A DNA stretch of 64,000 nt from Desulfobulbaceae bacterium BRH_c16a (GTDB lineage: Bacteria; Desulfobacterota; Desulfobulbia; Desulfobulbales; Desulfocapsaceae): positions 1-64,000 of the forward strand of contig LADS01000007.1 in the NCBI GenBank assembly GCA_000961725.1, given 5' to 3'. The notes under the pieces are model-generated. The model worked only from the letters and a program-made list of their open reading frames with translations. It was not told the origin of the DNA and ran no database searches. A program made the position numbers and the translations under genes. Shown here piece by piece: positions 8,612 to 16,363 of the stretch (positions are counted from its first letter, which is position 1; each line of letters opens with the position of its first letter).

Positions 8612-8935
8612 CTATTCCTTCGCTTTATCACCGGGCCTGCGCAACAAATTCTTGAGCGCGGCGAAGGGTGTATGGGTCGCCGTTGCCCCCTTTTCAGTGT
8701 CTGAATTTTGAGTAGGCAGCCATTCGGCGTCGAGTGAGCGGGAGTGCTCGTTATCGTGGCAGTAGATGCACAGCAGCTCCCAATTGCTCCCATCGGGCGG
8801 ATTGTTTTTGTAATTGTGGTCTTTGTGATGAACCGTCAACTCTCGCAGTTTTTTGCCCGTAAAATCACGACCGCAATTTGCACAGACCCATGGCAGGATC
8901 TTCAGCGCCTGTTCTCGGTATTCTACTTTTTTCAT
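8612..8935 (-). CDS. YajD-like HNH nuclease family protein
   Basis: A 107-aa protein with a compact zinc-finger HNH core: CANCGRDF (first Cys pair), LTVHHKDHNYKNNPPDGSNW (HNH His-Asn) and LCIYCHDNEHS (second Cys pair and last His). This is the arrangement of E. coli YajD. HNH domains cut or nick nucleic acid using a divalent metal; the role of YajD itself is unknown. No strong ribosome site is seen before the ATG. It is probably the first gene of the marC-glycosyltransferase run. Confidence 0.88.
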   Translation of the reverse strand: MKKVEYREQALKILPWVCANCGRDFTGKKLRELTVHHKDHNYKNNPPDGSNWELLCIYCHDNEHSRSLDAEWLPTQNSDTEKGATATHTPFAALKNLLRRPGDKAKE

Positions 8936-9021
8936 TCGCGTTATTTCTGCTGGAATCCCTGGAATGACGTCAAAAGAATGTCAACATTCTGAAGTTGTGA
9001 GGTTCCCTCGGGGGAGCCGCA

Positions 9022-9135
9022 TTAATCCTTTTTGAGAGGTTGTTTGTCGGCCTTTTTCTTGTCTTTTTGTTTATGTTTCTCGTCGGATTGTTTCTGGCTC
9101 TTTTCCTTGTCCTTTTTCCCACCTTTATCGCCCAT
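9022..9135 (-). CDS. 37-aa lysine-rich small protein
   Basis: A short minus-strand gene. ATG is at 9135-9133 and TAA at 9024-9022, with a strong site AGGAG six bases upstream of the start. The product begins MGDKGGKKDKEKSQKQSD and ends KQPLKKD: 16 of 37 residues are Lys, the rest mostly Asp, Glu and Gln, with no hydrophobic core. It is likely disordered or a charged single helix. Short Lys-rich proteins of this kind occur scattered in bacterial genomes without known function. It precedes the HNH gene by 87 bp on the same strand. Confidence 0.65.
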   Translation of the reverse strand: MGDKGGKKDKEKSQKQSDEKHKQKDKKKADKQPLKKD

Positions 9136-9276
9136 TGCAAATCTCCTGTAAGATGTTGTTTATGAATCTTTCGGTTAAGGATGAATGACAGTCTAATCAT
9201 TACATTTGAATCCTGACACCCGCAATGGAATAAATACTTGAACAAATGGAAAGTACGCCTGTTCGACACACTCTTG

Positions 9277-9420
9277 TCGATATCGCTATCGGGATCGAAA
9301 TCGAAATCGAGTAGAAAATGCGTAAATCATAGCTATCTAAGGGAAACGTTTTCACTACTCAGAAGGCAACACCCCGAATTAAAAAGCGATCCCGATAGCG
9401 ATCCCGATAGCGATAGCGAT
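9277..9420. repeat. paired CGATCCCGATAGCGAT-type simple repeats in inverted orientation
   Basis: Tract 9277-9311 and tract 9386-9420 are built from six-base units related to CGATAG and CGATCC. ATCGCTATCGGGATCG at 9282-9297 is exactly inverted at 9387-9402 and again at 9399-9414, so the two tracts can pair across about 90 bases. Such repeats are prone to slippage. Confidence 0.7.
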
Positions 9421-9560
9421 AACAATGGAACGAAAAGTACGCTTAAGTCGGATGAACCTTTTTTTGGTACCTTGTGGGGTATTGGTAGAGTAAGGTAATG
9501 TGTCGGATGGACCTGATTCAAACATCGGTTTGTCCCTGCCAATTTCGTGAAGGTACTTAT

Positions 9561-9601
9561 ACCCCACAAGGGGGCACTGAAAAGAGTCCCCCTTGTGGGG
9601 T
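9561..9601. terminator. strong 14-bp hairpin upstream of mtgA
   Basis: ACCCCACAAGGGGG (9561-9574) and CCCCCTTGTGGGGT (9588-9601) form a perfect 14-bp stem with a 13-base loop. A third copy of the CCTTGTGGGGT half lies at 9471-9481. No T run follows, so it may be a repeat element rather than a terminator. It lies only 20 bp before the mtgA start and could limit its expression. Confidence 0.5.
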
Positions 9602-9620
9602 GTTAAACGTATTCCAAATC

Positions 9621-10319
9621 ATGAGTAATAAGTCGGGAAAAAGAATCTTTCGATTCTTATGGAGATTTGCAGTCGGCTGTGTCGGAGTATCCATCTTTTT
9701 CGTGGTGTTATTCCGGTTTGTTCCTGTTTATGTCACGCCATTGATGCTGATCCGCAGTGCCGAACAGCTGTCTTCAGGCAAGAAACTCCAAATGAAGCAC
9801 CACTGGGTATCGATCGATGCGATATCGAGGAATCTGGCGCTGGCGGTTGTCTGCAGTGAAGATCAGAATTTCATGGATCATTTCGGCTTTGACTTCAAGG
9901 CCATCGAACATTCACTCGGAGCTTCCCTGAAGGCGGATAAACGGTTGCGCGGCGCCAGTACCATCTCCCAGCAAACCGCGAAAAATGTCTTTCTCTGGCC
10001 TTCCAGAAGCTGGATTCGGAAAGGAGTTGAAGTATATTTTACCGTTCTCATCGAACTCGTCTGGAGCAAGGAACGCATTCTGGAGGTTTATCTGAACAGT
10101 ATTGAAATGGCAGATGGAGTGTATGGCGCAGAAGCCGCTTCGCAATTCTATTTTAAAACAAGTGCAAAAAATCTGTCAAAAACCCAGGCTGCAGCGATTG
10201 CCGCTGTCCTGCCCAACCCGAGAATGTACGTCGCGAATCCACCGGGAACATACATCAAAAGCCGGGTCCGCTGGATTGTGCGGCAGATGGACAACTGGGG
10301 TACGTTAAAGCTCAGATGA
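9621..10319 (+). CDS. mtgA: monofunctional peptidoglycan glycosyltransferase
   Basis: A 232-aa protein from ATG 9621; the frame is open further 5', but that part runs through the hairpin. One N-terminal membrane span (about residues 13-35) anchors a GT51 domain in the periplasm. Catalytic-site motifs are CSEDQNFMDHFGFDF, with the essential Glu, RGASTISQQTAKNVFLWPSR and VWSKERILEVYLN. MtgA polymerises lipid II into glycan strands and lacks a transpeptidase domain, which agrees with the length (E. coli MtgA 242 aa). No ribosome site is strong, so the exact start is less certain than the identity. Confidence 0.92.
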   Translation: MSNKSGKRIFRFLWRFAVGCVGVSIFFVVLFRFVPVYVTPLMLIRSAEQLSSGKKLQMKHHWVSIDAISRNLALAVVCSEDQNFMDHFGFDFKAIEHSLGASLKADKRLRGASTISQQTAKNVFLWPSRSWIRKGVEVYFTVLIELVWSKERILEVYLNSIEMADGVYGAEAASQFYFKTSAKNLSKTQAAAIAAVLPNPRMYVANPPGTYIKSRVRWIVRQMDNWGTLKLR

Positions 10320-10446
10320 ATCTTCAGGCGGAGATGCTGAAGTGCTTGAAGTACGAAATGATACCTGCGATAATCATAGCGACCGGGTTGAAGGTGAGAT
10401 CTAATGCATTTGAATCCGAGAAAGAGTCTCTGGGGTGGACGAAAAA

Positions 10447-10851
10447 ATGACGGACAGATGGAAGACTGACGGGATTGACGGAAACAAGATGGGCCGGATT
10501 GGCCAACGTCCTTACTGGGTGCTGAGTCTCTCCATTTTGATCAGGGCTTTTCATCTGGTAGGTGCTGCCGTTTTTCTCTCCTCTTTCCTTCTCCTCGAGA
10601 TTGCTCGTCCGCCTTTGATGTATGTAGTAATTGCTTTCGGCAGCGGGGCAGCGCTATTATTTACCGAGTGGATGAGGCATCGGCAGATCTACCGGGAAAT
10701 ATCCGGCGCATCGACTGTATTGAAGCTGGTGCTGCTGGGCGCTGCATATCATGGATTCCTGCCGGCTCAAGAAACAGTGCTGCTGGTGTTTATCCTTGCT
10801 TCTCTTGCTGCTCATGCACCTAAACTTGTGCGGCATCGACTTCTTTTTTAA
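10447..10851 (+). CDS. small hypothetical membrane protein
   Basis: A 134-aa protein started at ATG 10447 (MTDRWKTDG), with a GGGGTGG-like site upstream; GTG 10435 is an alternative. After a hydrophilic 24-residue head it has four hydrophobic segments at about residues 26-46, 51-71, 86-102 and 108-124. I do not recognise the family. It stands alone between mtgA and the cNMP/PilZ gene. The next 274 bp (10852-11125) show no gene. Confidence 0.6.
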   Translation: MTDRWKTDGIDGNKMGRIGQRPYWVLSLSILIRAFHLVGAAVFLSSFLLLEIARPPLMYVVIAFGSGAALLFTEWMRHRQIYREISGASTVLKLVLLGAAYHGFLPAQETVLLVFILASLAAHAPKLVRHRLLF

Positions 10852-11125
10852 GAATCGCCTGGAGAACGTGCAGTCAACGGCGCCGTCTTTTATATGCCTT
10901 GGAGATCGTCGACTTAGGCAGGTTTTTTCAAGATACGTCCACCAGTTGTACTTTTGCTTTCCATCTTTAATTTTTTTCAAAAATCTCATCTTCATCCGCA
11001 GTTCGAGAGAAGCGGATCGGATTGCAGTACTTGAATAGCTTGCCGGAACTGCTCAAACTGGGTACAGTTTTCCTCCGTTCCCATAAAAACTGCCGACGAT
11101 GGAATCATGCCGGTGCAGGGAACAA

Positions 11126-12901
11126 ATGGAAGTAAATTTTAAGATCGGAAACGTCTCTATGCACACCTTCTTGAGCAAGATATTGCAGCTTGATTCGATT
11201 CAGGATGTGATTCTTCTCTCCAATTACGGGGAGTTGCTTTTTGGCAAGCACGTCGATGGCTTGCTGAAGGGAGACGGGGAGATTGCCCGCTGGAATGTAA
11301 TTATTGCCGGTCTGGCCGGACCGTTGAGGGCAGAGCTGTTATTTGAAAGAGGTCGGTATTACATTCACCATAACCAGCTTGGTTATGTGATCGTCGGCAT
11401 GAAGAATGCCAGAAGCCTGAATAAGGTGAAGATGGCATGCATCAATGTCCAGGAAAAGCTGGGTGAAACGGTCGTCCGGAAAAGAGTTCTGCTGAAAATG
11501 CTGGCAGAGGCCGAAGAAACACTTAAACCGCATGTTATCAAAGCGCTTGCTCCTCTGGCGGATAGGGAAGTCACCGCCATCCTGATCGACCTGCTGCAGA
11601 AAGAAGCTCAGTTTGACCCGCAAAATCGAGACAAACTGCAGCTATCTCTCTGTGAGACTCTTGGTCATAGTTCGTCGTACGGCGCCTTGGACGCTCTTAA
11701 CGAATTTCTCTCGGAATACGGACCGGGGAAAGGTCCGCTCCATGATGCTGTCGAAAAAGCCGCCAGAGTCTCGGTACAGCAGCTGGAACTGGAAATGCCC
11801 GTCACGGGGAAAGCATCGGATTCCCCGGCGGGGGAGACAGATCAAAAAGCAGAAAGCCGCACAGCTGTTCAGCCTGCTCGCCAGAAGCAGCATCATGTTG
11901 CCGAAGCGATGCCGGAACAGCAGCGAATCGAGGAGCTGCTCGGAGCCGGCAGAAAGAATGAAGCGATTTCCCTGATCATGCAGAACATCGAGACTGCTGC
12001 CGGCGAAAAACAGTTTCACCGGGCAGAGAGGCTGCGTGATTGGCTTATCCGGATCGATTCGATGTCATTGAGGGAAATTATCAGGGCGGCAGAAATCATC
12101 GAGGAAGCAAAACGAACGTCAATCAGCAGTGAACACGTCGTAATCTGGAGAGATCTGGCCCAGACCCTCTCCTCTGAAGAGTTCTCGTCTCTTTACCACG
12201 CGATGACGCCCCGCAACTATGCCGATGGCGAGATGGTTGCAACCCAAGGGGAATTTCTTTCCTCATTGTTCTTTGTCAACAGTGGGCGGGTGCAACTGTA
12301 TGCTGTCAGTCAAGACCGGGAGATTCCCCTTAAAATTATCGGGCCGGGCGAGATAATGGGAGTCGGAACATTTTTCGAAATTTCGGTGTGGACTGTAAAT
12401 GCCAGAAGTATGGGGGCAGAGATCTCTGTGCTTTCGTGGGAAAAGCTGCAGGGTCAGAAGGAAGCATATCCTGCCCTGTATTCCAAATTAATGGATTTTT
12501 GTGCCCGGTTTCAATCGCCCGATACGCTCTTCAGCAGGACGAGAAGAACCAGGAGACGGTTTGAGAGAAAAAAAACCTCAGGCAGGGCGACTATTATTCT
12601 GCTTGATGAACAGGGCAAGGAGACAGGGATCGGGGCAAAAGGAGACCTTCTCGATATCTCAAGAGGCGGTCTGTCTTTCAGTCTTCGTTTTTCCAAAAAG
12701 AAAAATGCCGCCGCTCTGCTCGGCAAACAAATCAGGGTTAATATCCGCACAGATGCCTCTCGGACATCTTTTTCCTGTAACGCGGTAGTCAAAGCCGTTC
12801 GCTGCCATGACTTCGTCGGCAACGACTATTCGGTGCATGTGGAGTTTCAGGACGAACTCAGTCAGATGGAAATGCAGCAGGTGGCCGGCAAGGGAAAATA
12901 G
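11126..12901 (+). CDS. cyclic-nucleotide-binding and PilZ domain signalling protein
   Basis: A 591-aa protein; start ATG 11126 (MEVNFKIG) follows GCAGGG, with ATG 11159 possible. The first 110 residues resemble a roadblock/profilin-type sensor region, then come helical repeats. A cNMP-binding fold lies at about 350-470: DGEMVATQGEFLSSLFFVNSGRVQLY and IIGPGEIMGVGTFFE. A C-terminal PilZ domain (about 475-585) shows the Arg-rich RRRFERKK entry and DISRGG, the two parts of the c-di-GMP site (RxxxR and D/NxSxxG). A protein joining cNMP-type and c-di-GMP binding probably integrates second messengers, perhaps for motility or surface behaviour. No transmembrane span is seen. It is convergent with the response-regulator gene, with an 83-bp repeat between. 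Confidence 0.8.
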   Translation: MEVNFKIGNVSMHTFLSKILQLDSIQDVILLSNYGELLFGKHVDGLLKGDGEIARWNVIIAGLAGPLRAELLFERGRYYIHHNQLGYVIVGMKNARSLNKVKMACINVQEKLGETVVRKRVLLKMLAEAEETLKPHVIKALAPLADREVTAILIDLLQKEAQFDPQNRDKLQLSLCETLGHSSSYGALDALNEFLSEYGPGKGPLHDAVEKAARVSVQQLELEMPVTGKASDSPAGETDQKAESRTAVQPARQKQHHVAEAMPEQQRIEELLGAGRKNEAISLIMQNIETAAGEKQFHRAERLRDWLIRIDSMSLREIIRAAEIIEEAKRTSISSEHVVIWRDLAQTLSSEEFSSLYHAMTPRNYADGEMVATQGEFLSSLFFVNSGRVQLYAVSQDREIPLKIIGPGEIMGVGTFFEISVWTVNARSMGAEISVLSWEKLQGQKEAYPALYSKLMDFCARFQSPDTLFSRTRRTRRRFERKKTSGRATIILLDEQGKETGIGAKGDLLDISRGGLSFSLRFSKKKNAAALLGKQIRVNIRTDASRTSFSCNAVVKAVRCHDFVGNDYSVHVEFQDELSQMEMQQVAGKGK

Positions 12902-12908
12902 ATTTGTC

Positions 12909-12991
12909 GGCCATTTTCAACCATTTCGTTACGGCTCCTTAGACCGTTCCGGGCATTACCTTGGCCATGTTATTTTTTGATAACGGCTTAC
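12909..12991 (-). repeat. 83-bp interspersed repeat, copy A
   Basis: Inverted copy of 21187-21269, matching at 81 of 83 positions. Read on the minus strand it starts at the TAA stop of the response-regulator gene and ends eight bases before the stop of the PilZ gene. It includes GTTAT-N6-ATAAC, a small hairpin. Both copies follow a gene 3' end in the same orientation, as REP-type or terminator elements do. Confidence 0.85.
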
Positions 12992-14040
12992 TGCCGGCGG
13001 TTGAACTGTACCTGGTCATGAGTCCGTAATATTTCAATGATCCGTTCCTGGGCGGAGCCTGGACTGATGGAGATCACCGGGGCTGGTTGTCCAGGTAAAA
13101 TTATCAGATCATGTTTTTTTCCTGTTGCCACGGAAGCCACCTGAAAATTGCCAAAACCGGAACCGGTGCCAAGTTTATTCAGCTGATCGACAATCTTTGC
13201 CATGGTCTCGTCGAAGGATAATTCTTCCAGATTAAAGTCTGCACAGCCTTCTTTCAGCAGCAGTGTCCTGATGTCATGAAGAGAGCCGGGCATTTTGCCG
13301 GCAGCAGAAATCGGTTCCGATTCTTCCTCCCCGTTATCCTCGCTGTAGTCATCGGGATTATCCGACTCATCTTTCATGCCGACAGCCTTCATGATGATTG
13401 GCTGAAGTCCGCTGTTGATAATGTTTTCCCTGACTTCGCATTCATTCTGCATAAAAAGCGTCACAACCTCCCAGGTACATACCTTATATGCCGCATCGAT
13501 ACCGTGCCGGTCGCCGACTCGTGCATCGACCAGCCGACCATCGATGAAATACAATACCCCTCCTGCTTCGGAAACATTATCGAAAATCCGTATCGTGCAT
13601 GTTTTTCCTTCCATTTCAATGAGTTGTAGGAATACAGTTGGCGAGACATCATGCATAATGCCACCGCCCGCTTCCTTTCTTAAACTGTTCATGATTACCG
13701 AAACAAGAGCTTCGGCCTGGAAAGGTTTACTGAGATAGGCCAGGACGCCGTTCGACTTGACCATTTTCTGCATTTCGGGAGCCCGCATCGAGGAGATGAC
13801 GATGACCGGCAGGTCCGCATACTTTTCTCGAATATGGGCCATGAGACTCATGCCGTCCATTCGGGGCATGATCAGATCAAGGATAATGAGAGAAAAAGAA
13901 TAATTTTTAAGCTGTTGTACTGCTTCAAATCCATCACTTGCCGTGATCACAGTAAAGGAATCGCTGAAAGCGGCAAGACGCTTCTCCAGCGCAATGCGCA
14001 AAATCGGATCGTCATCTACCAAGAGCACTTTTCTGATCAT
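12988..14040 (-). CDS. response regulator with DUF4388-like output domain
   Basis: A 350-aa protein. The N-terminal receiver (residues 1-120) has the acidic pair VDDDP, phospho-acceptor Asp in IILDLIMPRMDG, a Ser at the switch position (VIVISSMRAP) and the conserved Lys in LSKPFQAE. Residues 127-215 match the DUF4388 (PATAN-like) region: VSPTVFLQLIEMEGKTCTIRI followed by GVLYFIDGRLVDARVGD. Such regulators are common in Desulfobacterota and Geobacter and act by protein contact rather than DNA binding. The rest is acidic and then unassigned. No histidine kinase is adjacent. Its stop codon lies inside the repeat at 12909-12991. Confidence 0.85.
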   Translation of the reverse strand: MIRKVLLVDDDPILRIALEKRLAAFSDSFTVITASDGFEAVQQLKNYSFSLIILDLIMPRMDGMSLMAHIREKYADLPVIVISSMRAPEMQKMVKSNGVLAYLSKPFQAEALVSVIMNSLRKEAGGGIMHDVSPTVFLQLIEMEGKTCTIRIFDNVSEAGGVLYFIDGRLVDARVGDRHGIDAAYKVCTWEVVTLFMQNECEVRENIINSGLQPIIMKAVGMKDESDNPDDYSEDNGEEESEPISAAGKMPGSLHDIRTLLLKEGCADFNLEELSFDETMAKIVDQLNKLGTGSGFGNFQVASVATGKKHDLIILPGQPAPVISISPGSAQERIIEILRTHDQVQFNRRQ

Positions 14041-14091
14041 GTTCCTTTTCCTAATTATTTTATCTCAGATAATTATAAAGCTCATCTTATC

Positions 14092-15180
14092 TTAATTCTC
14101 CTCACTTAAAAACGGATAATCTGTATATCCGGCCGGACCTGGAGTATAAAATGTTGCCATGTCGGGGAGGTTCAAGACGGCGCCGGTCCGCAGCCTTTCC
14201 ACCAGGTCGGGATTTGCAAGAAACAATGTGCCGAAGGCGATGGCGTCGGCTCCATTACGATCAAGGAGCGCGACGGCACTTTCCAGCTGATAACCGCAAT
14301 TGGCAAGCAGCACTGCGGGGAAGACTTCGCGCAGAGCAGGCAGAATGGGGTCATATTCCTTGAGGTAAAAAAAATGTCCCGGCAGGGCTTCAAGAACATG
14401 CAGGTACACGAGACCACGTTTCGCCAGTTCTTTTGCATAGCTGGAAAAGAGCTTTGCCGGATCGCTGTCGCGCATGTCGTTATACGGATTGACCGGAGAT
14501 ATTCGCAGCCCGACCCTCTCCGGCCCGGCAATCCGAACCACCGCATCGACCACCTGCAGGGGAAAACGTAACCGGTTTTCAATGCTTCCGCCGTATTCGT
14601 CCTTTCGTTGATTCGAACCGTCGCGGAGAAATTGATCGAGCAGGTAGCCGTTGGCGGAATGGATCTCAACCCCGTCAAAACCCGCGGCCAGTGCTCGCTT
14701 CGTTGCCTCTTTATAACTTTCTACAATTCTCGCCATATCCTTTTCGGTGAGCTCGCGGGGGACAACATAGGGTTTATTGCCCGTCGGGGTCTCTGCCATG
14801 CCGTCGGCCGCAATCGGCGATGGTCCGACCGGTAACTCGCCTCCGAGGAAATCGGGATGCGAAACCCTTCCCATGTGCCAGAGCTGCATGAAGATCCGCC
14901 CGCCTGCCCGGTGCACGGACTCGGTAACCTTCTGCCATGCCTGCTGCTGCTCATCGGCGTACATCGCCGGAGCTCCCAGCCATCCATAACCGTCGGGGGA
15001 GACGGCGGTCGCTTCGGTGATAATGAGGCCGGCGGAGGCCCTTTGGGTATAGTAGGCGACCATCAGATCGTTGGGAATTCTCGAGGTTCCGGCTCTTCCC
15101 CGGGTAAGAGGGGCCATGATGATCCTGTTGGGGAGCTGGAGGGGTCCAAGCTGTAACGGAGAGAAGAGTTTGTTTTGCAT
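14092..15180 (-). CDS. Old Yellow Enzyme family alkene reductase
   Basis: A 362-aa FMN enzyme, the same length as NemA-type reductases. The start MQNKLFSPLQLG (ATG 15180) has AAGGT upstream; a longer frame exists but lacks support. Motifs seen are LPNRIIMAPLTRGRA (FMN binding), QLWHMGRVSHP (family active-site His region), GFDGVEIHSANGYLLDQFLRDGSN with the substrate-binding H-S-A-N and the YGGSIENR segment. It reduces activated C=C bonds or nitro compounds with NAD(P)H and is usually a detoxification enzyme. It follows the PP2C gene on the same strand with a 146-bp gap that shows no gene. Confidence 0.92.
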   Translation of the reverse strand: MQNKLFSPLQLGPLQLPNRIIMAPLTRGRAGTSRIPNDLMVAYYTQRASAGLIITEATAVSPDGYGWLGAPAMYADEQQQAWQKVTESVHRAGGRIFMQLWHMGRVSHPDFLGGELPVGPSPIAADGMAETPTGNKPYVVPRELTEKDMARIVESYKEATKRALAAGFDGVEIHSANGYLLDQFLRDGSNQRKDEYGGSIENRLRFPLQVVDAVVRIAGPERVGLRISPVNPYNDMRDSDPAKLFSSYAKELAKRGLVYLHVLEALPGHFFYLKEYDPILPALREVFPAVLLANCGYQLESAVALLDRNGADAIAFGTLFLANPDLVERLRTGAVLNLPDMATFYTPGPAGYTDYPFLSEEN

Positions 15181-15326
15181 ATTGTATACCTTGCGGTGAA
15201 AGATCCTGTTATCTGCCGGAAAGAATCTGCACGATTCCATTCCATATCGAGTCTTTCCGACAGGGAAAACACCTTGTACTCATAGGCAGTAATGGCGTGA
15301 GAATCAAGAAGAGAATTCCGGAACGG

Positions 15327-16067
15327 TTATGCGATAATTTCGGCAAGGGTCACTGAAATGTTATCGTTCCCTCCGGCATCATTGGCTATTTTTATCAACA
15401 TGTCGGCTTTCATGGGAAGGGAAGCATGAAAGGCCAATACCGATTCAATTTCGCCATTCCCGAGCATGCCGTGCAGGCCATCGGTACAGAGGAGGAAAAT
15501 ATCTCCCGGATGGAACCTGCCACTTAAGATATCGACGGCAATTGTTGTATCGACTCCGACTGCCCGCAGAAGAACATTGCGGAATCGACTTGTCTGTGCC
15601 TGCCCCGGGGTGATTTCCCCCCTTTCGAGCTGCGCCTGGACAAGAGAATGATCGTGGGTGAGCTGAATAAGTCTTCCGTTGCGAAAGACATAGGTCCGAC
15701 TGTCGCCGACATGTCCCAGGAGGTAGTAATTCCGGCAGAAGATTAAAAGTTCTGCGGTACAACCCATGCCTGCATGATGGGGATTGAAAGCGACATGGGC
15801 AAGAATTTTCTTATTGGCAAGTGAAAAGGCCGCTTCGATTTTCGCATAGGCTTTTGCCGGCGGCAGTTCTTCCCGGATGCCGAAAATTTCGATAACCGCT
15901 TCGAGGAAAAGGGCACTGGCCACATCTCCCCCGGCTCTCCCTCCCATGCCATCGGCAACCATGAAGAAGCGGTGATCTTTATCCGCCATGCACACATCTT
16001 CGTTGCGAGGACGCCGCAGGCCCTGATCTGTTTTGCTGCAGGCAAGTATGCGGGGACTCTGTTTCAT
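15327..16067 (-). CDS. PP2C-family serine/threonine protein phosphatase
   Basis: A 246-aa cytoplasmic phosphatase. The start MKQSPRIL (ATG 16067) is fixed by GGAGG a few bases upstream; the longer frame to 16199 is not needed. Metal-binding motifs are in order: DQGLRRPRNEDVC, VADGMGGRAGGD, GHVGDSRTYVF, LCTDGLHGML and GGNDNISV, which together give the acidic residues that hold two Mn/Mg ions. It resembles Stp/PstP-type enzymes that reverse Hanks-type kinase phosphorylation. No kinase or FHA gene is adjacent. It is divergent from the ABC transporter operon. Confidence 0.92.
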   Translation of the reverse strand: MKQSPRILACSKTDQGLRRPRNEDVCMADKDHRFFMVADGMGGRAGGDVASALFLEAVIEIFGIREELPPAKAYAKIEAAFSLANKKILAHVAFNPHHAGMGCTAELLIFCRNYYLLGHVGDSRTYVFRNGRLIQLTHDHSLVQAQLERGEITPGQAQTSRFRNVLLRAVGVDTTIAVDILSGRFHPGDIFLLCTDGLHGMLGNGEIESVLAFHASLPMKADMLIKIANDAGGNDNISVTLAEIIA

Positions 16068-16363
16068 CTTTTCCTCCGGGTTGGGCTGAAAGGAAACAAA
16101 CACCGGCAAGATATGAAAGGGTGAAAGGTGGTGGCTGCGCTGCCGGTATAGAGTACAAGTAAGAAGTTGCTGTTTGAAAATCAAAGGGCTTGTGCTCATT
16201 TCTCCGCAAGTACTCTTGACAACCTGCCAACCGTTTTTATTTTTCTGCCGATCAGGATAAATCTGAAAAAACTGCTAACTAAATGAAATATAATATATAA
16301 TTTAGCTGCATGGGCTGTTTCGGGATGTTGGCAGGTTGTAATTTTTAAGCATGGAGTCGCAAG
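16068..16363. promoter_or_regulatory. divergent control region with 13-bp inverted repeat pair
   Basis: This 296-bp region separates the PP2C gene from the ABC operon. ACAACCTGCCAAC (16219-16231) recurs exactly inverted at 16327-16339, 95 bp apart, on either side of a very AT-rich segment (16265-16310) that probably holds promoters. The right copy lies 24 bp before the ATPase start. A shared regulator binding both copies is possible. No regulator gene is adjacent. Confidence 0.5.

Larger units (their letters stand above)
9136..9620. other. 485-bp intergenic region with simple repeats and hairpin
   Basis: No gene is supported. It contains GATCGC/GATAGC-type simple repeats (9277-9311 and 9386-9420) and a strong inverted repeat (9561-9601), listed separately. 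Open frames here exist only because the repeats lack stops (they read as Asp-Ser-Asp-Pro repeats). Confidence 0.6.

Noticed and set aside
8970..9269. 99-codon minus-strand frame
   Set aside because: It covers the 37-aa lysine-rich gene in another frame; that shorter frame has the ribosome site and coherent composition.
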